Below are positions 46,350-55,639 of a stretch of DNA of 64,000 bases, in pieces. The notes below the pieces were generated by a model. It saw only the letters and a program-made list of their open reading frames with translations. It was not told the origin of the DNA and did no database searches. The DNA lies in NCBI RefSeq assembly GCF_041821025.1, contig NZ_JBGUAY010000004.1:409935-473934 (forward strand), in the 5' to 3' direction. A program made the position numbers and the translations under genes. This DNA is from Egicoccus sp. AB-alg6-2 (GTDB lineage Bacteria; Actinomycetota; Nitriliruptoria; Nitriliruptorales; Nitriliruptoraceae). How positions within the stretch are numbered: the stretch's first letter is position 1; every line of letters starts with the position of its first letter.

Positions 46350-47141
46350 ATGAGCCGGCCGATCTTCGAGCGCGACGGCGAGCGCGTGGTACCGACGGCC
46401 CTTGCCCGCGGCCCGTGGGATCCCGGGCACTGCCATGGGGGCGCACCCGCGGCGCTGCTCGCGGCCACCGTCGATGCCGTGCCCTCGCTGGTCCCCATGC
46501 AGGGCGTCCGGCTCACCTACGACCTGTTGCGACCGGTTCCGCTGTCACCACTCCAGGTGCACACCCGGATCGTGCGCGAGGGCAAGCGGGTCCAGGTCGT
46601 GGAGACGTGGCTGACCACCGACCACGCCACCGAGCTGATGCGGTGTCGCGCCCTCCGCCTGCGGATCGGCGAGGTCGACCTGCCCGGTGGAGCCGTCGTC
46701 GACGACGCCCCGCCCACCACCGGACCGGACGAACTCGAGCGGCTCGCCGACCTGCAGGGCTGGGAGGCCGACGGCTTCTGGCGCGCGGTCGACGTGCGCA
46801 TGGTGTCGGGGATGCTGGGCGAGGCGGGGCCGGGAACCGCGTGGTTCCGGGTCGTCGCCCCGCTCGCGGACGGCCTCGCGCTCACGCCGCTGGCGCGTGT
46901 CGCGGCGACTGCGGACTTCGGCAACGGGATCGGGTCGCCGTTGCCGATGGCCACCCATCTGTTCGTCAACCCGGACCTGAGCGTGCACCTCGACCGCCTG
47001 CCGGAAGGCGAGTGGCTGGCCATGGCGTCGCACTCGGTCGCGCAGGCCACCGGCAACGGGCTGACCACCTCGACGCTGTACGACCGCGGTGGCCGGATCG
47101 GGCTTGCGGCCCAGAGTCTGTACGTCGAGGGCAGCCGCTGA
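46350..47141 (+). CDS. TesB-like acyl-CoA thioesterase family protein
   Basis: 263 residues. Double hot-dog fold: N-terminal GAPAALLAATVDA and VPMQGVRLTYDLLRPVPLSPLQVHTRIVREGKRVQVVETWL (split here by families), C-terminal FVNPDLSVHLDRLPEGEWLAM and GRIGLAAQSLYV. The family hydrolyses acyl-CoA. TAGGCT (46317-46322) is a -10-like element 27 bp upstream. Specificity unknown. Confidence 0.85.
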   Translation: MSRPIFERDGERVVPTALARGPWDPGHCHGGAPAALLAATVDAVPSLVPMQGVRLTYDLLRPVPLSPLQVHTRIVREGKRVQVVETWLTTDHATELMRCRALRLRIGEVDLPGGAVVDDAPPTTGPDELERLADLQGWEADGFWRAVDVRMVSGMLGEAGPGTAWFRVVAPLADGLALTPLARVAATADFGNGIGSPLPMATHLFVNPDLSVHLDRLPEGEWLAMASHSVAQATGNGLTTSTLYDRGGRIGLAAQSLYVEGSR

Positions 47142-47153
47142 GCGCCGCCGGGG

Positions 47154-48563
47154 TCAGGCGTTGGCGGACAGTTCGCTCGTGAGCTGCTCGAGCACGTCCT
47201 TCGCGTCGCCGTAGAGCATCACGCAGTTGTCCTGCTCGAACAGACCGTTCTTGATGCCCGCATAGCCCGGGGAGAGACTGCGCTTGATCACGAACACGCG
47301 ACGGGCGTTGCCGACGTCGAGGATCGGCATCCCCGCGATCGGACTGCCCGGTTCGGTGCGGGCCGCCGGATTCACCACGTCGTTCGCCCCGACCACGATC
47401 ACGACATCCGTCTCGGCGAAGTCGGCGTTGATCTCGCTCATCTCCTCGAGCAGCTCGTAGGGGACCTCCGCCTCGGCCAGCACGACGTTCATGTGGCCGG
47501 GCATCCGGCCAGCGACCGGGTGGATGGCGAAGCGGACCTGCGCCCCCTGACGCTGCAGCGCCTGCGCCAGCCCGTAGGCGGCGTTCTGCGCCCGGGCGGC
47601 CGCCAGCCCGTAGCCGGGCACGATGATCACCGACTGCGCCGCTTCGAGGACCATCGCTGCCGACTCGGGATCGGCGGCGACCACATGGCCGTACTCGCCG
47701 TGCTCGGTCGCGGCGCCGCCGTAGCCACCGACCAGCACGTTGACGAGCGAGCGGTTCATCGCCACGCACATGATCTGCGTCAGGATGAGGCCGGCTGCCC
47801 CCACGATCGTGCCGGCGATGATCAGCAGATGGTTGCCGAGCGCGAATCCCGTCGCCGCGGCCGCCAGCCCGGACAGCGAGTTGAGCAGGCTGATCACGAC
47901 CGGCATGTCCGCACCACCGATGGGCACGACCAGCGCGATGCTCGCCAGCGTGCTGGCCACGACGAGGACGACCACGAAAGCCGCCGCGACGAGCGGATCC
48001 TCGATGCCGAACACGGCGACGCCGCCGGCCACCAGGCCGCCCAGGACGAGCACCCCCATCAGGGGCCCACGGGCCGGGATACGGGGCGTGCCGTCGATGG
48101 TGCCCCGCAGCTTCAACTCCGCCAGGACGCTGCCGCCGAGCGTCACCGCGCCGATGAGCACCGACAGCACCAGGGTGGCGGCCGAGGCGGCACCCAGGGC
48201 CTGCGCCGCCGTGCCGTCACCGGGGGTCTCGACGACGACGGCCCAGAACAGCGACAGGGCCACCAGCGCCGAGGAGGCGCCACCGAAGCCGTTGAACCGG
48301 GCCACGATCTCGGGCATCTGGGTCGCCCGCGCCCGGGCGACGATGACGAAACCGATCGCGCCGCCGACCAGCAGTCCACCGATGATCCAGCGGTAGTCGA
48401 CCAGCCCCATCTCGAGCAGCGTGATCACGATCGCGAGCAGCATGCCCGCCGCCATGAGCGCGTTGCCGCTGCGGGCCGTCCGCACGCGCGAGAGCCGCTT
48501 GAGTCCGACCACGAACAGCGCGATGGAGCCGAGGGCGAGCAGCGCCGTGACGTCGGTGTCCAT
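47154..48563 (-). CDS. pntB: NAD(P) transhydrogenase beta subunit
   Basis: 469 residues. Eight to nine membrane segments span the first 260 residues (GAVTLGGSVLAELKL; VVISLLNSLSGLAAAATGFAL), then the NADP-binding domain III (IVPGYGLAAARAQNAAYGLAQ; VRFAIHPVAGRMPGHMNVVLAEA; VVIVVGANDVVNPAA; FVIKRSLSPGYAG). It uses the proton gradient to reduce NADP with NADH. The start overlaps the pntA2 stop by one base (TGATG). Confidence 0.97.
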   Translation of the reverse strand: MDTDVTALLALGSIALFVVGLKRLSRVRTARSGNALMAAGMLLAIVITLLEMGLVDYRWIIGGLLVGGAIGFVIVARARATQMPEIVARFNGFGGASSALVALSLFWAVVVETPGDGTAAQALGAASAATLVLSVLIGAVTLGGSVLAELKLRGTIDGTPRIPARGPLMGVLVLGGLVAGGVAVFGIEDPLVAAAFVVVLVVASTLASIALVVPIGGADMPVVISLLNSLSGLAAAATGFALGNHLLIIAGTIVGAAGLILTQIMCVAMNRSLVNVLVGGYGGAATEHGEYGHVVAADPESAAMVLEAAQSVIIVPGYGLAAARAQNAAYGLAQALQRQGAQVRFAIHPVAGRMPGHMNVVLAEAEVPYELLEEMSEINADFAETDVVIVVGANDVVNPAARTEPGSPIAGMPILDVGNARRVFVIKRSLSPGYAGIKNGLFEQDNCVMLYGDAKDVLEQLTSELSANA

Positions 48564-48844
48564 CAGCGCCGCCCTCCGAAGGTGGACAGCATCCGGTCGG
48601 TGACCAGGAAGCCGCCGACCACGTTGATGGTGGCCAGCACCAGCGCCAGCACCCCGAGCGCGACACTGGTGGTCAGCGAGGCGACCGCGACCAGGGTCAG
48701 CGCGCCGACGACCGTGATGCCCGACATCGCGTTCGCCCCCGACATCAGCGGGGTGTGCAAGGTCGGCGGCACCTTGTTGATCAGTTCGAAGCCGAGGAAG
48801 CCGGCCAGGACGAACAGGTACACGCTCACCAGCCAGGCGCCCAT
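48563..48844 (-). CDS. pntAB: NAD(P) transhydrogenase alpha subunit, membrane part
   Basis: 93 residues from the ATG at 48844. Three membrane segments (LVSVYLFVLAGFLGFELIN; ITVVGALTLVAVA; VALGVLALVLATINVVGGF) with the conserved VPPTLHTPLMSGANAMSGI loop. It is the separate membrane part of a three-subunit transhydrogenase. It overlaps both neighbours by one base. Confidence 0.95.
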   Translation of the reverse strand: MGAWLVSVYLFVLAGFLGFELINKVPPTLHTPLMSGANAMSGITVVGALTLVAVASLTTSVALGVLALVLATINVVGGFLVTDRMLSTFGGRR

Positions 48845-49998
48845 CAGGCGTCCTTTCCGCCGAGCAGTTCGGCGATCTTCGGGGCCGTCACGGTTCCCTC
48901 GTGGGTCACGAGCGACCCGGCGACGACCTCGTCGTCGAGGTCGAGCTGCAGTCGCTGTTCGTCGTCGATCAGCAGGTCGCAGAACGCGGCGACGTTGCGG
49001 GCGTACAGGGCGCTGGACTCGCCGGCCATCGCCGAGGGGAAGTCGTTGCCGGGGATGATGCGCACGCCGTGGTGTTCGACGATCCTGCCCACCTCGGTGA
49101 GGGCGCAGTTGCCGCCGTCTGCAGCCGCGAGGTCGATCACGACCGAGCCCGGCTGCATCGCCTCGACCATCTCGCGGGTGATCAGTTCGGGGGCGGGGCG
49201 GCCGGGGATCTGCGCCGTGGTGATGGCGGCGTTGGCCTGGCCGAGGAACTCGGTGAGCACTGCCCGCTGCCGCTCGAGGAAACCGGCGCCGACCTCCTTC
49301 GCGTACCCGCCCTCCCCCGTGGCGTCCTCGATGTCGGGAACCTCGATGAAGGTGCCGCCGAGCGAGGCGACCTCTTCGCGGGCGGCCTCGCGGATGTCGG
49401 ACACGTGAATCACCGCGCCCAGGCGCTTGGCGGTCGCGACCGCCTGCAGCCCGGCGACGCCGGCGCCGAGCACCACGATGCGCGCCGGGCGGATCGTCCC
49501 CGCGGCGGTCATGAACAGCGGGAAGTACTTGTCGAGCGCGTGGGCCGCCTCGATGACGGCCCGGTAGCCGCTGACATTGGCTTGGCTCGAGAGCGCGTCG
49601 ATGGCCTGTGCCCGGGTGATGCGTGGCACGAGGTCCATGGCGAGCGTGCTGATGCCGCCGTCGGCGAGCGCCCGCACCACCTCGAGGTTGCGGTGCGGCG
49701 CCAGGAAGGTCAACAGCACCGTGCCGGGTGACAACCTGTTGACGTCCTCCAACGAGGGTGGCGCAACCCGCGCCACCAGGGTCGCGCCGCCGGCGTCCGT
49801 CGCATCGACCAGATCGGCACCGGCGTCGGCGTAGGCCTCGTCGGGGAAACCGGCCGCAGCGCCTGCCTCGTGCTCGACGAGGACCCGCCGACCCGTCGCG
49901 ACCTGACGGCGGACCGAGTCCGGGGTCGCGGCCACCCGGCGCTCGCCGGCAGCCCGCTCGCGGACGACGAAGAGCGCGGTCTCGGTGCTGGGGGCCAT
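48844..49998 (-). CDS. pntAA: NAD(P) transhydrogenase alpha subunit, NAD-binding part
   Basis: 384 residues. Domain I landmarks: RERAAGERRVAATPDSVRRQ, NVSGYRAVIEAAHAL, the Rossmann IVVLGAGVAGLQAVATAKRLG, and AQIPGRPAPELITREMV with the mobile-loop region. A relative, alanine dehydrogenase, shares the fold, but the following pntA2 and pntB genes settle the call. TACAGT (50030-50035, minus strand) is a -10-like element 31 bp upstream. Confidence 0.96.
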   Translation of the reverse strand: MAPSTETALFVVRERAAGERRVAATPDSVRRQVATGRRVLVEHEAGAAAGFPDEAYADAGADLVDATDAGGATLVARVAPPSLEDVNRLSPGTVLLTFLAPHRNLEVVRALADGGISTLAMDLVPRITRAQAIDALSSQANVSGYRAVIEAAHALDKYFPLFMTAAGTIRPARIVVLGAGVAGLQAVATAKRLGAVIHVSDIREAAREEVASLGGTFIEVPDIEDATGEGGYAKEVGAGFLERQRAVLTEFLGQANAAITTAQIPGRPAPELITREMVEAMQPGSVVIDLAAADGGNCALTEVGRIVEHHGVRIIPGNDFPSAMAGESSALYARNVAAFCDLLIDDEQRLQLDLDDEVVAGSLVTHEGTVTAPKIAELLGGKDA

Positions 49999-50076
49999 GG
50001 CACCTCACACGGTCGGTCCGGTGGGCCGCACTGTAGGTGGCACCCGCCTCCGATCGCTGGAAGTCGCCTGTGCGCC

Positions 50077-52188
50077 TCAGGCCCGGACCAACGCCAGCGG
50101 TCGGTCGAAGTGGCGGTGGGCGGCAATGGCGTCGGCGAACGCCGACGCGAACGTCGACAGCTCGTCCGCTCCCCCGCCGACCAGGGTCACGACGCCGGCG
50201 TCGTCGACGAAGCCACCCTCGGCGCCGGCGAGCTCCACGCCGGGCAGGGACAGCTCGTGCAGCAGGGCGACACCCGAGCCGATGGCGGCGATCGGCTTGG
50301 CGTGCTTGAACGCCTCCAGGGGCCAGTTCGCCAGTTCGCCCTTGCTCCGGACCCCCTCGACGCTGTCGTCACCACCGGCGACGAGGACCGCGTCGTAGAG
50401 GACCGACGCCATCGTGTTCATCGCCCGGTCGACGGGCAGCGGCTCCCCGTCGCCAGCACACCGCAGCGACCCGTCCGTCGGCGCAACGATCTCGCAGGTC
50501 GCACCCGCCCCGGCGAGATGGTCGAGCACCGGCTGGAGCGACGAGCGGTCGACCCCGTCGGCGGCGAGGACCGCGACCTTGCGGGTGGCGACGCTCGACG
50601 GCTGACTCGCCTGGCTCAGCGCCGGCGAGCGGCGGCCGTGGTTGTCGGTGGCCGGCCGTTCCGGCGGCGCGACACCGATGCCTTCCGCCACCTCGACGGC
50701 CAGGCGGTGGTCCACGTGGTTGAGGTTGTCGACCATCCGCTCACGGACGTGCATCGTGTCGACCTTGCCGAGCTCGAACCGGAACGCGTCGATGATGTGC
50801 TGCTGTTCCCAGTCGCTCATGGAATTCCAGAACAGCGTCGCCTGGCTGTAGTGGTCGTCGAACGAGTCGCTCCGCGCCCGGATCTTGGCGCCCTCGACCC
50901 GCTCCTCGTAGTGGTGGTAGGCACCCTGCTCGGGCGTGGCGACTTCGGCCCCGCCGAGGGAGCTCGGGAAGTACGAGCCCCGGCCGCGGTCGATGCGGTG
51001 TTGGCCGTAGCCCTCGCGTTGATGGTGGTGCACCTCGGCGACCGGGCGGTTGATCGGGATCTGCGCGAAGTTGGGTCCCCCCAGCCGGATCAGCTGGGTG
51101 TCGAGATACGAGAACAGACGCCCCTGCAACAACGGATCGTTGGTGAAGTCGATCCCGGGAACCACGTTGCCCGGGTGGAAGGCCACCTGCTCGGTCTCGG
51201 CGAAGAAGTTGTCCGGATTGCGGTTGAGCGTCATCTTGCCGATCGGGCGCAGCGGCACCTCTTCCTCCGGGATGATCTTCGTCGGGTCGAGCAGGTCGAA
51301 GTCGAACGCGTGCTCGTCCGCCTGCGGGACGAGCTGCACGGCCAGCTCCCACACAGGGTGGTTGCCCTGCTCGATCGCCTCCCACAGGTCCCGCCGGTTG
51401 AAGTCGGGATCCTTGCCGGCGATCTTCTGCGTCTCGTCCCAGACCAGCGAGTGCGTGCCAAGCAGCGGCCGCCAGTGGAACTTGACGAAGGTCGCCTCTC
51501 CCGCGGCGTTGACGAACCGGAACGTGTGGACGCCGAAGCCCTCCATCATCCGGTAGCTGCGCGGCACACCGCGTGGTGAGGTGACCCACAGCAACGTGTG
51601 CGTCGACTCGGGTGTCAGGGAAGCGAAGTCCCAGAAGGTGTCGTGTGCGGCGCTCGCCTGCGGCATCTGGTGGTGCTGCTCGGGCTTGATCGAGTGCACC
51701 AGGTCGGGGAACTTGATCGCGTCCTGGATGAAGAACACCGGCATGTTGTTGCCGACGAGGTCCCAGTTGCCCTCCTCGGTGTAGAACTTCGTCGCAAACC
51801 CGCGCACGTCGCGCACCGTGTCTGCAGAACCGCGGAACCCGACCACGGTCGAGAAGCGCACGAAGACGGGTGTCTGCCGGCCGGCGGCGCCGAACACGTG
51901 CGCGCGGGTGAGCTCATGCAGGTCCTCGTAGCATTCGAAGACGCCGTGGGCACCGCTGCCACGCGGATGGACGATCCGCTCCGGGATGCGCTCGTGGTCG
52001 AAGTGGGTCAGCTTCTCGCGGAAGTGGAAGTCCTCGATCAGCGTCGGGCCGCGCTCGCCCGCCTTGAGGCTGTCGTCGGTGTGGTCGACCTTGACGCCCT
52101 GGTCGGTCGTGAGGTGGGCTCCGTCGTGGTCCCGCCGCACCTCGTCGAGCTGGCGGTCCTTCTCCGTGCGCGTGTGATCGTCTGCCAT
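50077..52188 (-). CDS. katE: large-subunit catalase with C-terminal DJ-1-like domain
   Basis: 703 residues from the ATG at 52188 (GGGGGAG ribosome site), the size of clade 2 HPII catalases. Catalytic His74 in RIVHPRGSGAHGVFE; NNMPVFFIQDAIKFPDLVH; heme-ligand Tyr in RLFSYLDTQLIRLGGPNF. From about residue 535 a DJ-1/PfpI-like flavodoxin domain follows (RKVAVLAADGVDRSSLQPVLDHL). It breaks down hydrogen peroxide in the cytoplasm. The gene is apparently monocistronic. Confidence 0.96.
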   Translation of the reverse strand: MADDHTRTEKDRQLDEVRRDHDGAHLTTDQGVKVDHTDDSLKAGERGPTLIEDFHFREKLTHFDHERIPERIVHPRGSGAHGVFECYEDLHELTRAHVFGAAGRQTPVFVRFSTVVGFRGSADTVRDVRGFATKFYTEEGNWDLVGNNMPVFFIQDAIKFPDLVHSIKPEQHHQMPQASAAHDTFWDFASLTPESTHTLLWVTSPRGVPRSYRMMEGFGVHTFRFVNAAGEATFVKFHWRPLLGTHSLVWDETQKIAGKDPDFNRRDLWEAIEQGNHPVWELAVQLVPQADEHAFDFDLLDPTKIIPEEEVPLRPIGKMTLNRNPDNFFAETEQVAFHPGNVVPGIDFTNDPLLQGRLFSYLDTQLIRLGGPNFAQIPINRPVAEVHHHQREGYGQHRIDRGRGSYFPSSLGGAEVATPEQGAYHHYEERVEGAKIRARSDSFDDHYSQATLFWNSMSDWEQQHIIDAFRFELGKVDTMHVRERMVDNLNHVDHRLAVEVAEGIGVAPPERPATDNHGRRSPALSQASQPSSVATRKVAVLAADGVDRSSLQPVLDHLAGAGATCEIVAPTDGSLRCAGDGEPLPVDRAMNTMASVLYDAVLVAGGDDSVEGVRSKGELANWPLEAFKHAKPIAAIGSGVALLHELSLPGVELAGAEGGFVDDAGVVTLVGGGADELSTFASAFADAIAAHRHFDRPLALVRA

Positions 52189-52281
52189 CCCCGCTCCCCC
52201 TCTGGGTTTGGCATGGAGCTTGACGATTGGCGTGGTCGTTCGCACCCGGCCGATGAGGCAGGCATCGTTTCCGGCACCGGC

Positions 52282-53001
52282 TCAGTCGAGGCGGACCGAC
52301 CTGGTCTCCCCGACGCAGCCGTCCGCCGCGATGCAGTAGCGATCGCCCTCGTCGTCGGACAGCTCCCGTGCGTAGGCGCCACCGCCGATCCGGTCGGCTG
52401 CACGTTGCGCGGCGTCCTCGTCGTCGAACGGTCCCTCGGCGACGACCCACAGGTCGGGATTGAGCGAGGGGTAGTGCGACGACCACAGCAGCTGTGCGCC
52501 GCCGCCCGTCGCTTCGACGCGTGCCCGCGCCTCACGCTCGGTGAAGTCCTCGCCCCACAACGAGGCCACCACGACGATCCAACGCTTCTGCGACCCGGTC
52601 AACGGGATCGGGGCGTGTTCGCAGGCGTCGAAGTGCCACGGACGCAGTTCGTCGTCCTGTTCGGCGGGCTCGACCTCGACCTCGCACCGCCCGTCGAACT
52701 CGATCGTCACCGGCTCGTCGGTGTCCTCCGACGGCCCGCGCCCCGCCGCACCGCCCGCCGTCGCGCCCTCGCGCTCCGCGCGCTCCCGCCTCGACTCGCC
52801 GGTGGCCTCGACGGATCCGGTGTCCGCTTCGTCGTCGCCACCGCTGCCTTCGGGAACGCCCGCCACCGACTCGGCACCCACGCCGTCACGGTCGGCGCCG
52901 AGGACCGCGCCCCACAGCACGAGCGCGAGCAGCATGGGTACGGCGAGCAGCACGGCAGCGCGGAGCTGCTCACGACGCAGGGCGCCACGGAGGCGGATCA
53001 C
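52282..53001 (-). CDS. SPOR-like membrane-anchored protein
   Basis: 239 residues. A cytoplasmic basic start and one membrane segment (about 14-36, AAVLLAVPMLLALVLWGAVLG), then a Gly/Glu/Asp/Arg-rich linker to about 95. The C-terminal part resembles a SPOR/sporulation-related repeat (RWIVVVASLWGEDFTEREAR; DLWVVAEGPFDDEDAAQRAADRI), with paired cysteines nearby. SPOR domains bind denuded peptidoglycan. TAGCGT (53041-53046, minus) is a -10-like element 39 bp upstream. The divergent neighbour is a peptidoglycan lyase, which fits a wall-related role. Confidence 0.65.
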   Translation of the reverse strand: MIRLRGALRREQLRAAVLLAVPMLLALVLWGAVLGADRDGVGAESVAGVPEGSGGDDEADTGSVEATGESRRERAEREGATAGGAAGRGPSEDTDEPVTIEFDGRCEVEVEPAEQDDELRPWHFDACEHAPIPLTGSQKRWIVVVASLWGEDFTEREARARVEATGGGAQLLWSSHYPSLNPDLWVVAEGPFDDEDAAQRAADRIGGGAYARELSDDEGDRYCIAADGCVGETRSVRLD

Positions 53002-53198
53002 GCACAGCCTCGACGGGCCGGGGAAGGGAATCGTCGTTCGACGCTACCCGCGGCGCGAGCCCTGTCGACCGCCCGACAGCCACGGCCGGGCAGCGACCTC
53101 TGCGCGGGACGAGCTGTGCGAAGGACGCGCGAACCGGCCGGCCGGACGACGCGTGCGCAACGGTGATGACTCCGAGGAACCACGGAGAGGAGATCGGC

Positions 53199-53852
53199 AT
53201 GGTCGGTTCGGCACGGTCGCGACGACGACCGCGACGGGGCATCCGTGGTGTCGTCGCACTGGCGACCGTCGCGGCGCTGGCCGCCAGCGCGTCCGCCAGC
53301 TACGAGGTACAGCGAGGTGACACGCTGTCGGAGATCGCGGTGCACACCGGTACCACCGTGGCCGACCTGGTGGCCACCAATGGTCTGCGCAGCGCCGACC
53401 ACATCCGCGCGGGACAACGGCTGACCCTGCCCTCCGCCCCCGCGGCCACGCCGGCCTCACGCGCCGAGGTGGGCGCGCTCATCGAGCGCGAGGCGCGGGC
53501 GCGTGGCTGGAGTCCCGCCTTCGTCAAGGCGCTCGCCTGGCAGGAATCCGGCTGGGACAACGCGCGGGTCTCGTCGGCGGGGGCGATCGGCATCATGCAG
53601 GTCATGCCGGCCACCGGCGATCACGTCTCGACGTACCTGGTGGGTCGACCGCTCGACCTGCACGACCCGCACGACAACGTCGTCGCCGGCATCGCCTTCC
53701 TGCAGCACCTGTGGGAGCTCACCGACGGCGACGTCGAGCGCACGCTCGCCGGCTACTACCAGGGCCTGCGCTCGGTCCGCGAGAACGGGACGTATCCGTC
53801 GACCGAACGCTACATCGACAACGTGCTGGCGCTGCGCGAGCGCTTCCGCTGA
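53199..53852 (+). CDS. LysM and lytic transglycosylase (SLT) protein
   Basis: 217 residues from the ATG at 53199, chosen because AGGAG sits 7 bases before it; a GTG at 53163 is the alternative. The signal peptide (RRRPRRGIRGVVALATVAALAASASA) is followed by a LysM domain (YEVQRGDTLSEIAVHTGTTVADL, about 35-80) and an SLT domain with the catalytic Glu in ALAWQESGWDN and the GAIGIMQVMPATG motif. It cleaves peptidoglycan glycan strands. A 24-bp repeat starts at its last codons. Confidence 0.92.
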   Translation: MVGSARSRRRPRRGIRGVVALATVAALAASASASYEVQRGDTLSEIAVHTGTTVADLVATNGLRSADHIRAGQRLTLPSAPAATPASRAEVGALIEREARARGWSPAFVKALAWQESGWDNARVSSAGAIGIMQVMPATGDHVSTYLVGRPLDLHDPHDNVVAGIAFLQHLWELTDGDVERTLAGYYQGLRSVRENGTYPSTERYIDNVLALRERFR

Positions 53853-53884
53853 GAGCGCCGCGAGCGCTTCCGCTGTCAGCGCCG
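53837..53884. repeat. 24-bp direct duplication spanning a stop codon
   Basis: Positions 53837-53860 and 53861-53884 agree at 22 of 24 bases. The first copy holds the transglycosylase stop TGA; the second has TGT at that place and stays in frame. Confidence 0.8.
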
Positions 53885-53935
53885 CGAACGACCGCCGCCC
53901 CTGCCGCGTACGTGCGGGTCAGGGGCGGCACCGAG

Positions 53936-54006
53936 AGGCGGGGACGGGAATCGAACCCGTGATAAGGGATTTGCAGTCCCCTGCCTTACCACTTGGCTAC
54001 CCCGCC
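53936..54006 (-). tRNA. tRNA-Cys (anticodon GCA)
   Basis: Minus-strand cloverleaf with acceptor GGCGGGG/CCCCGCC, anticodon loop CTGCAAA giving GCA, T-loop TTCGATT, and discriminator U73, the identity base of tRNA-Cys. CCA is not encoded. Confidence 0.95.
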
Positions 54007-54079
54007 GGGGCGCGCGCAGGGTAGCGCTCATGCGTGACCACGACACATCGAGGCACCGCCGGGGCCTGGGGGGCGGCGG

Positions 54080-54454
54080 TCACCAGGCCCGACGTTGCGT
54101 CGCCAGGGTCCGCAGCGGCCCGCGCGCCCTGCTGCTGCCCAACCACCATGCCGCCCCCACCGCACCGGCCCAGATCATCAGCCCCAGGGTCGGACCCGGC
54201 CGGCTCCAGGCCTCGTCCACCTGACGAGGGTCGACGTGCTGCCAGGACCCGGGACGGCGCACCTCGATGGTGGTGCGGGCATCGAGGCGGGCGGCCCGCC
54301 CGTCGACGACACGCCGCCAGTCGGGGTCCACGGCCCACGTCGAGGGCAGGCTCGAGGTATCCAGCCGCGCGGCTTCCACGCCGGGCCCGCTCACCACCCG
54401 CCAGGCGCCACGCGAGGCGTACCGGACCGCCGTGCGCTTCCAGGTGGCCGCCAC
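54080..54454 (-). CDS. hypothetical membrane protein downstream of rsgA
   Basis: 124 residues from GTG 54454 with GAGGAG upstream, 20 bp after the rsgA stop. Not recognised. The first 80 residues look soluble and beta-rich; one membrane segment (about 88-106, LGLMIWAGAVGAAWWLGSS) lies near the C-terminus, so it may be tail-anchored. Cotranscription with rsgA is likely. Confidence 0.6.
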   Translation of the reverse strand: MAATWKRTAVRYASRGAWRVVSGPGVEAARLDTSSLPSTWAVDPDWRRVVDGRAARLDARTTIEVRRPGSWQHVDPRQVDEAWSRPGPTLGLMIWAGAVGAAWWLGSSRARGPLRTLATQRRAW

Positions 54455-54474
54455 GCTCGCGCTCCTCGGTCCGA

Positions 54475-55473
54475 CTACGACGTGCCTTCACGCAGCGCCG
54501 CGAGCAGCCGACGATAGCTCTCCAGCCGTGCCGGGTGGATCGAGGTGTTCGTCAGCACGCAGCCGGGTTCACCCTCGTGGAGACAGTCGTCGAGCCCACA
54601 GTTCAGGGCCGCCAACTCGGGGAAGTGGTCGGCCAGTTCGGTCGGCGCCATGTTGCCCAGGCCGAAGGAGCGCACCCCCGGCGTGTCGACGAGCCACGCG
54701 TCCAGCGAGGCGATCAGCATGGCCCGGGCCGACACCGTCGTGTGCCGGCCGCCGAACCGGCCGATCTCGGCGACCTCGCGGCCGGCCTCGGGAACCAGGC
54801 GGTTGAACAGCGAGGTCTTGCCGACCCCCGAGTGGCCGGTGAACGCCGTCCAGCACCCGGTCAGCGACTGCGCGAGCGCGTCGACACCCTCGCCGGTCTC
54901 CGCCGAGGTCACCCGCACGTCGACACCGACGGCTTCGTAGCGGGCGGTCACGTCCGCGACCTCGGTGCGGTCGGCCACGAGGTCGATCTTGTTGATGCAC
55001 AGCAGCGTGCTCATGCCCCCGACGGATGCCGACACCATGACCCGGTCGAGGAAGCGGACGCCGACGTCGAGGTAGTCCGCGGCGAGCACCACCGCGACCG
55101 CGTCCGCGTTGGCGACCACCACACGCTCGTCGTCGAGCGCGTCGTCGGCCGTGCGCAGCAGCACCGTCTCGCGGGGCAACAGCTCGACGATGCGGGCGGT
55201 GTCGGTGTCGTGGCGTGGTGGGCGCACCCGAACACGGTCACCGACCACCACCTTGGTGCCGCGCATGGCGCCCGAGAAGCGTGCGGGCAGCACCTCGTCG
55301 TCGTAGAGGACGCGGACGTGCCCCTTGTCGACGGCCACGATGCGGCCGGCGTCGTAGTCCTCGAGTCGTTCCTTGGCCGCCTGCGACAGCGGGTCCGAAC
55401 GCCGCCGCTGTGACAGGAGGTGGTGGTCCTCCTCCCATTCGTCCTCGAGGGATTCGATGTCGATGCGTGGCAT
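54475..55473 (-). CDS. rsgA: ribosome small subunit-dependent GTPase RsgA
   Basis: 332 residues from the ATG at 55473; an upstream extension lacks family similarity. An OB domain leads into a circularly permuted GTPase: G4 CINKIDLV, then G1 GHSGVGKTS and G3 DTPGVRSFG, and a C-terminal zinc finger (NCGLDDCLHEGEPGC). RsgA checks 30S maturation. The N-terminal 40 residues are charged (DEWEEDHHLLSQRRR). Confidence 0.96.
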   Translation of the reverse strand: MPRIDIESLEDEWEEDHHLLSQRRRSDPLSQAAKERLEDYDAGRIVAVDKGHVRVLYDDEVLPARFSGAMRGTKVVVGDRVRVRPPRHDTDTARIVELLPRETVLLRTADDALDDERVVVANADAVAVVLAADYLDVGVRFLDRVMVSASVGGMSTLLCINKIDLVADRTEVADVTARYEAVGVDVRVTSAETGEGVDALAQSLTGCWTAFTGHSGVGKTSLFNRLVPEAGREVAEIGRFGGRHTTVSARAMLIASLDAWLVDTPGVRSFGLGNMAPTELADHFPELAALNCGLDDCLHEGEPGCVLTNTSIHPARLESYRRLLAALREGTS

Positions 55474-55639
55474 GCCCGCATCCTGCCACGTCGCTGCACA
55501 CCCCGGTGACGGGCAGACCTGGCGTGCGCCCGGGACGGTCGCGGTACCACCGGCCGGGGCCGGGGGCCGGCGCACCACGAGCCCGGTACCGCAGGGAACG
55601 GGTAGCGTCCGGCCCCGACGCAGACCGGGAGGGTCGATC

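Noticed and set aside
53002..53198. c-di-AMP (ydaO) riboswitch before the LysM transglycosylase
   Set aside because: Such riboswitches often precede actinobacterial wall hydrolases, but the conserved motifs could not be found in this leader.
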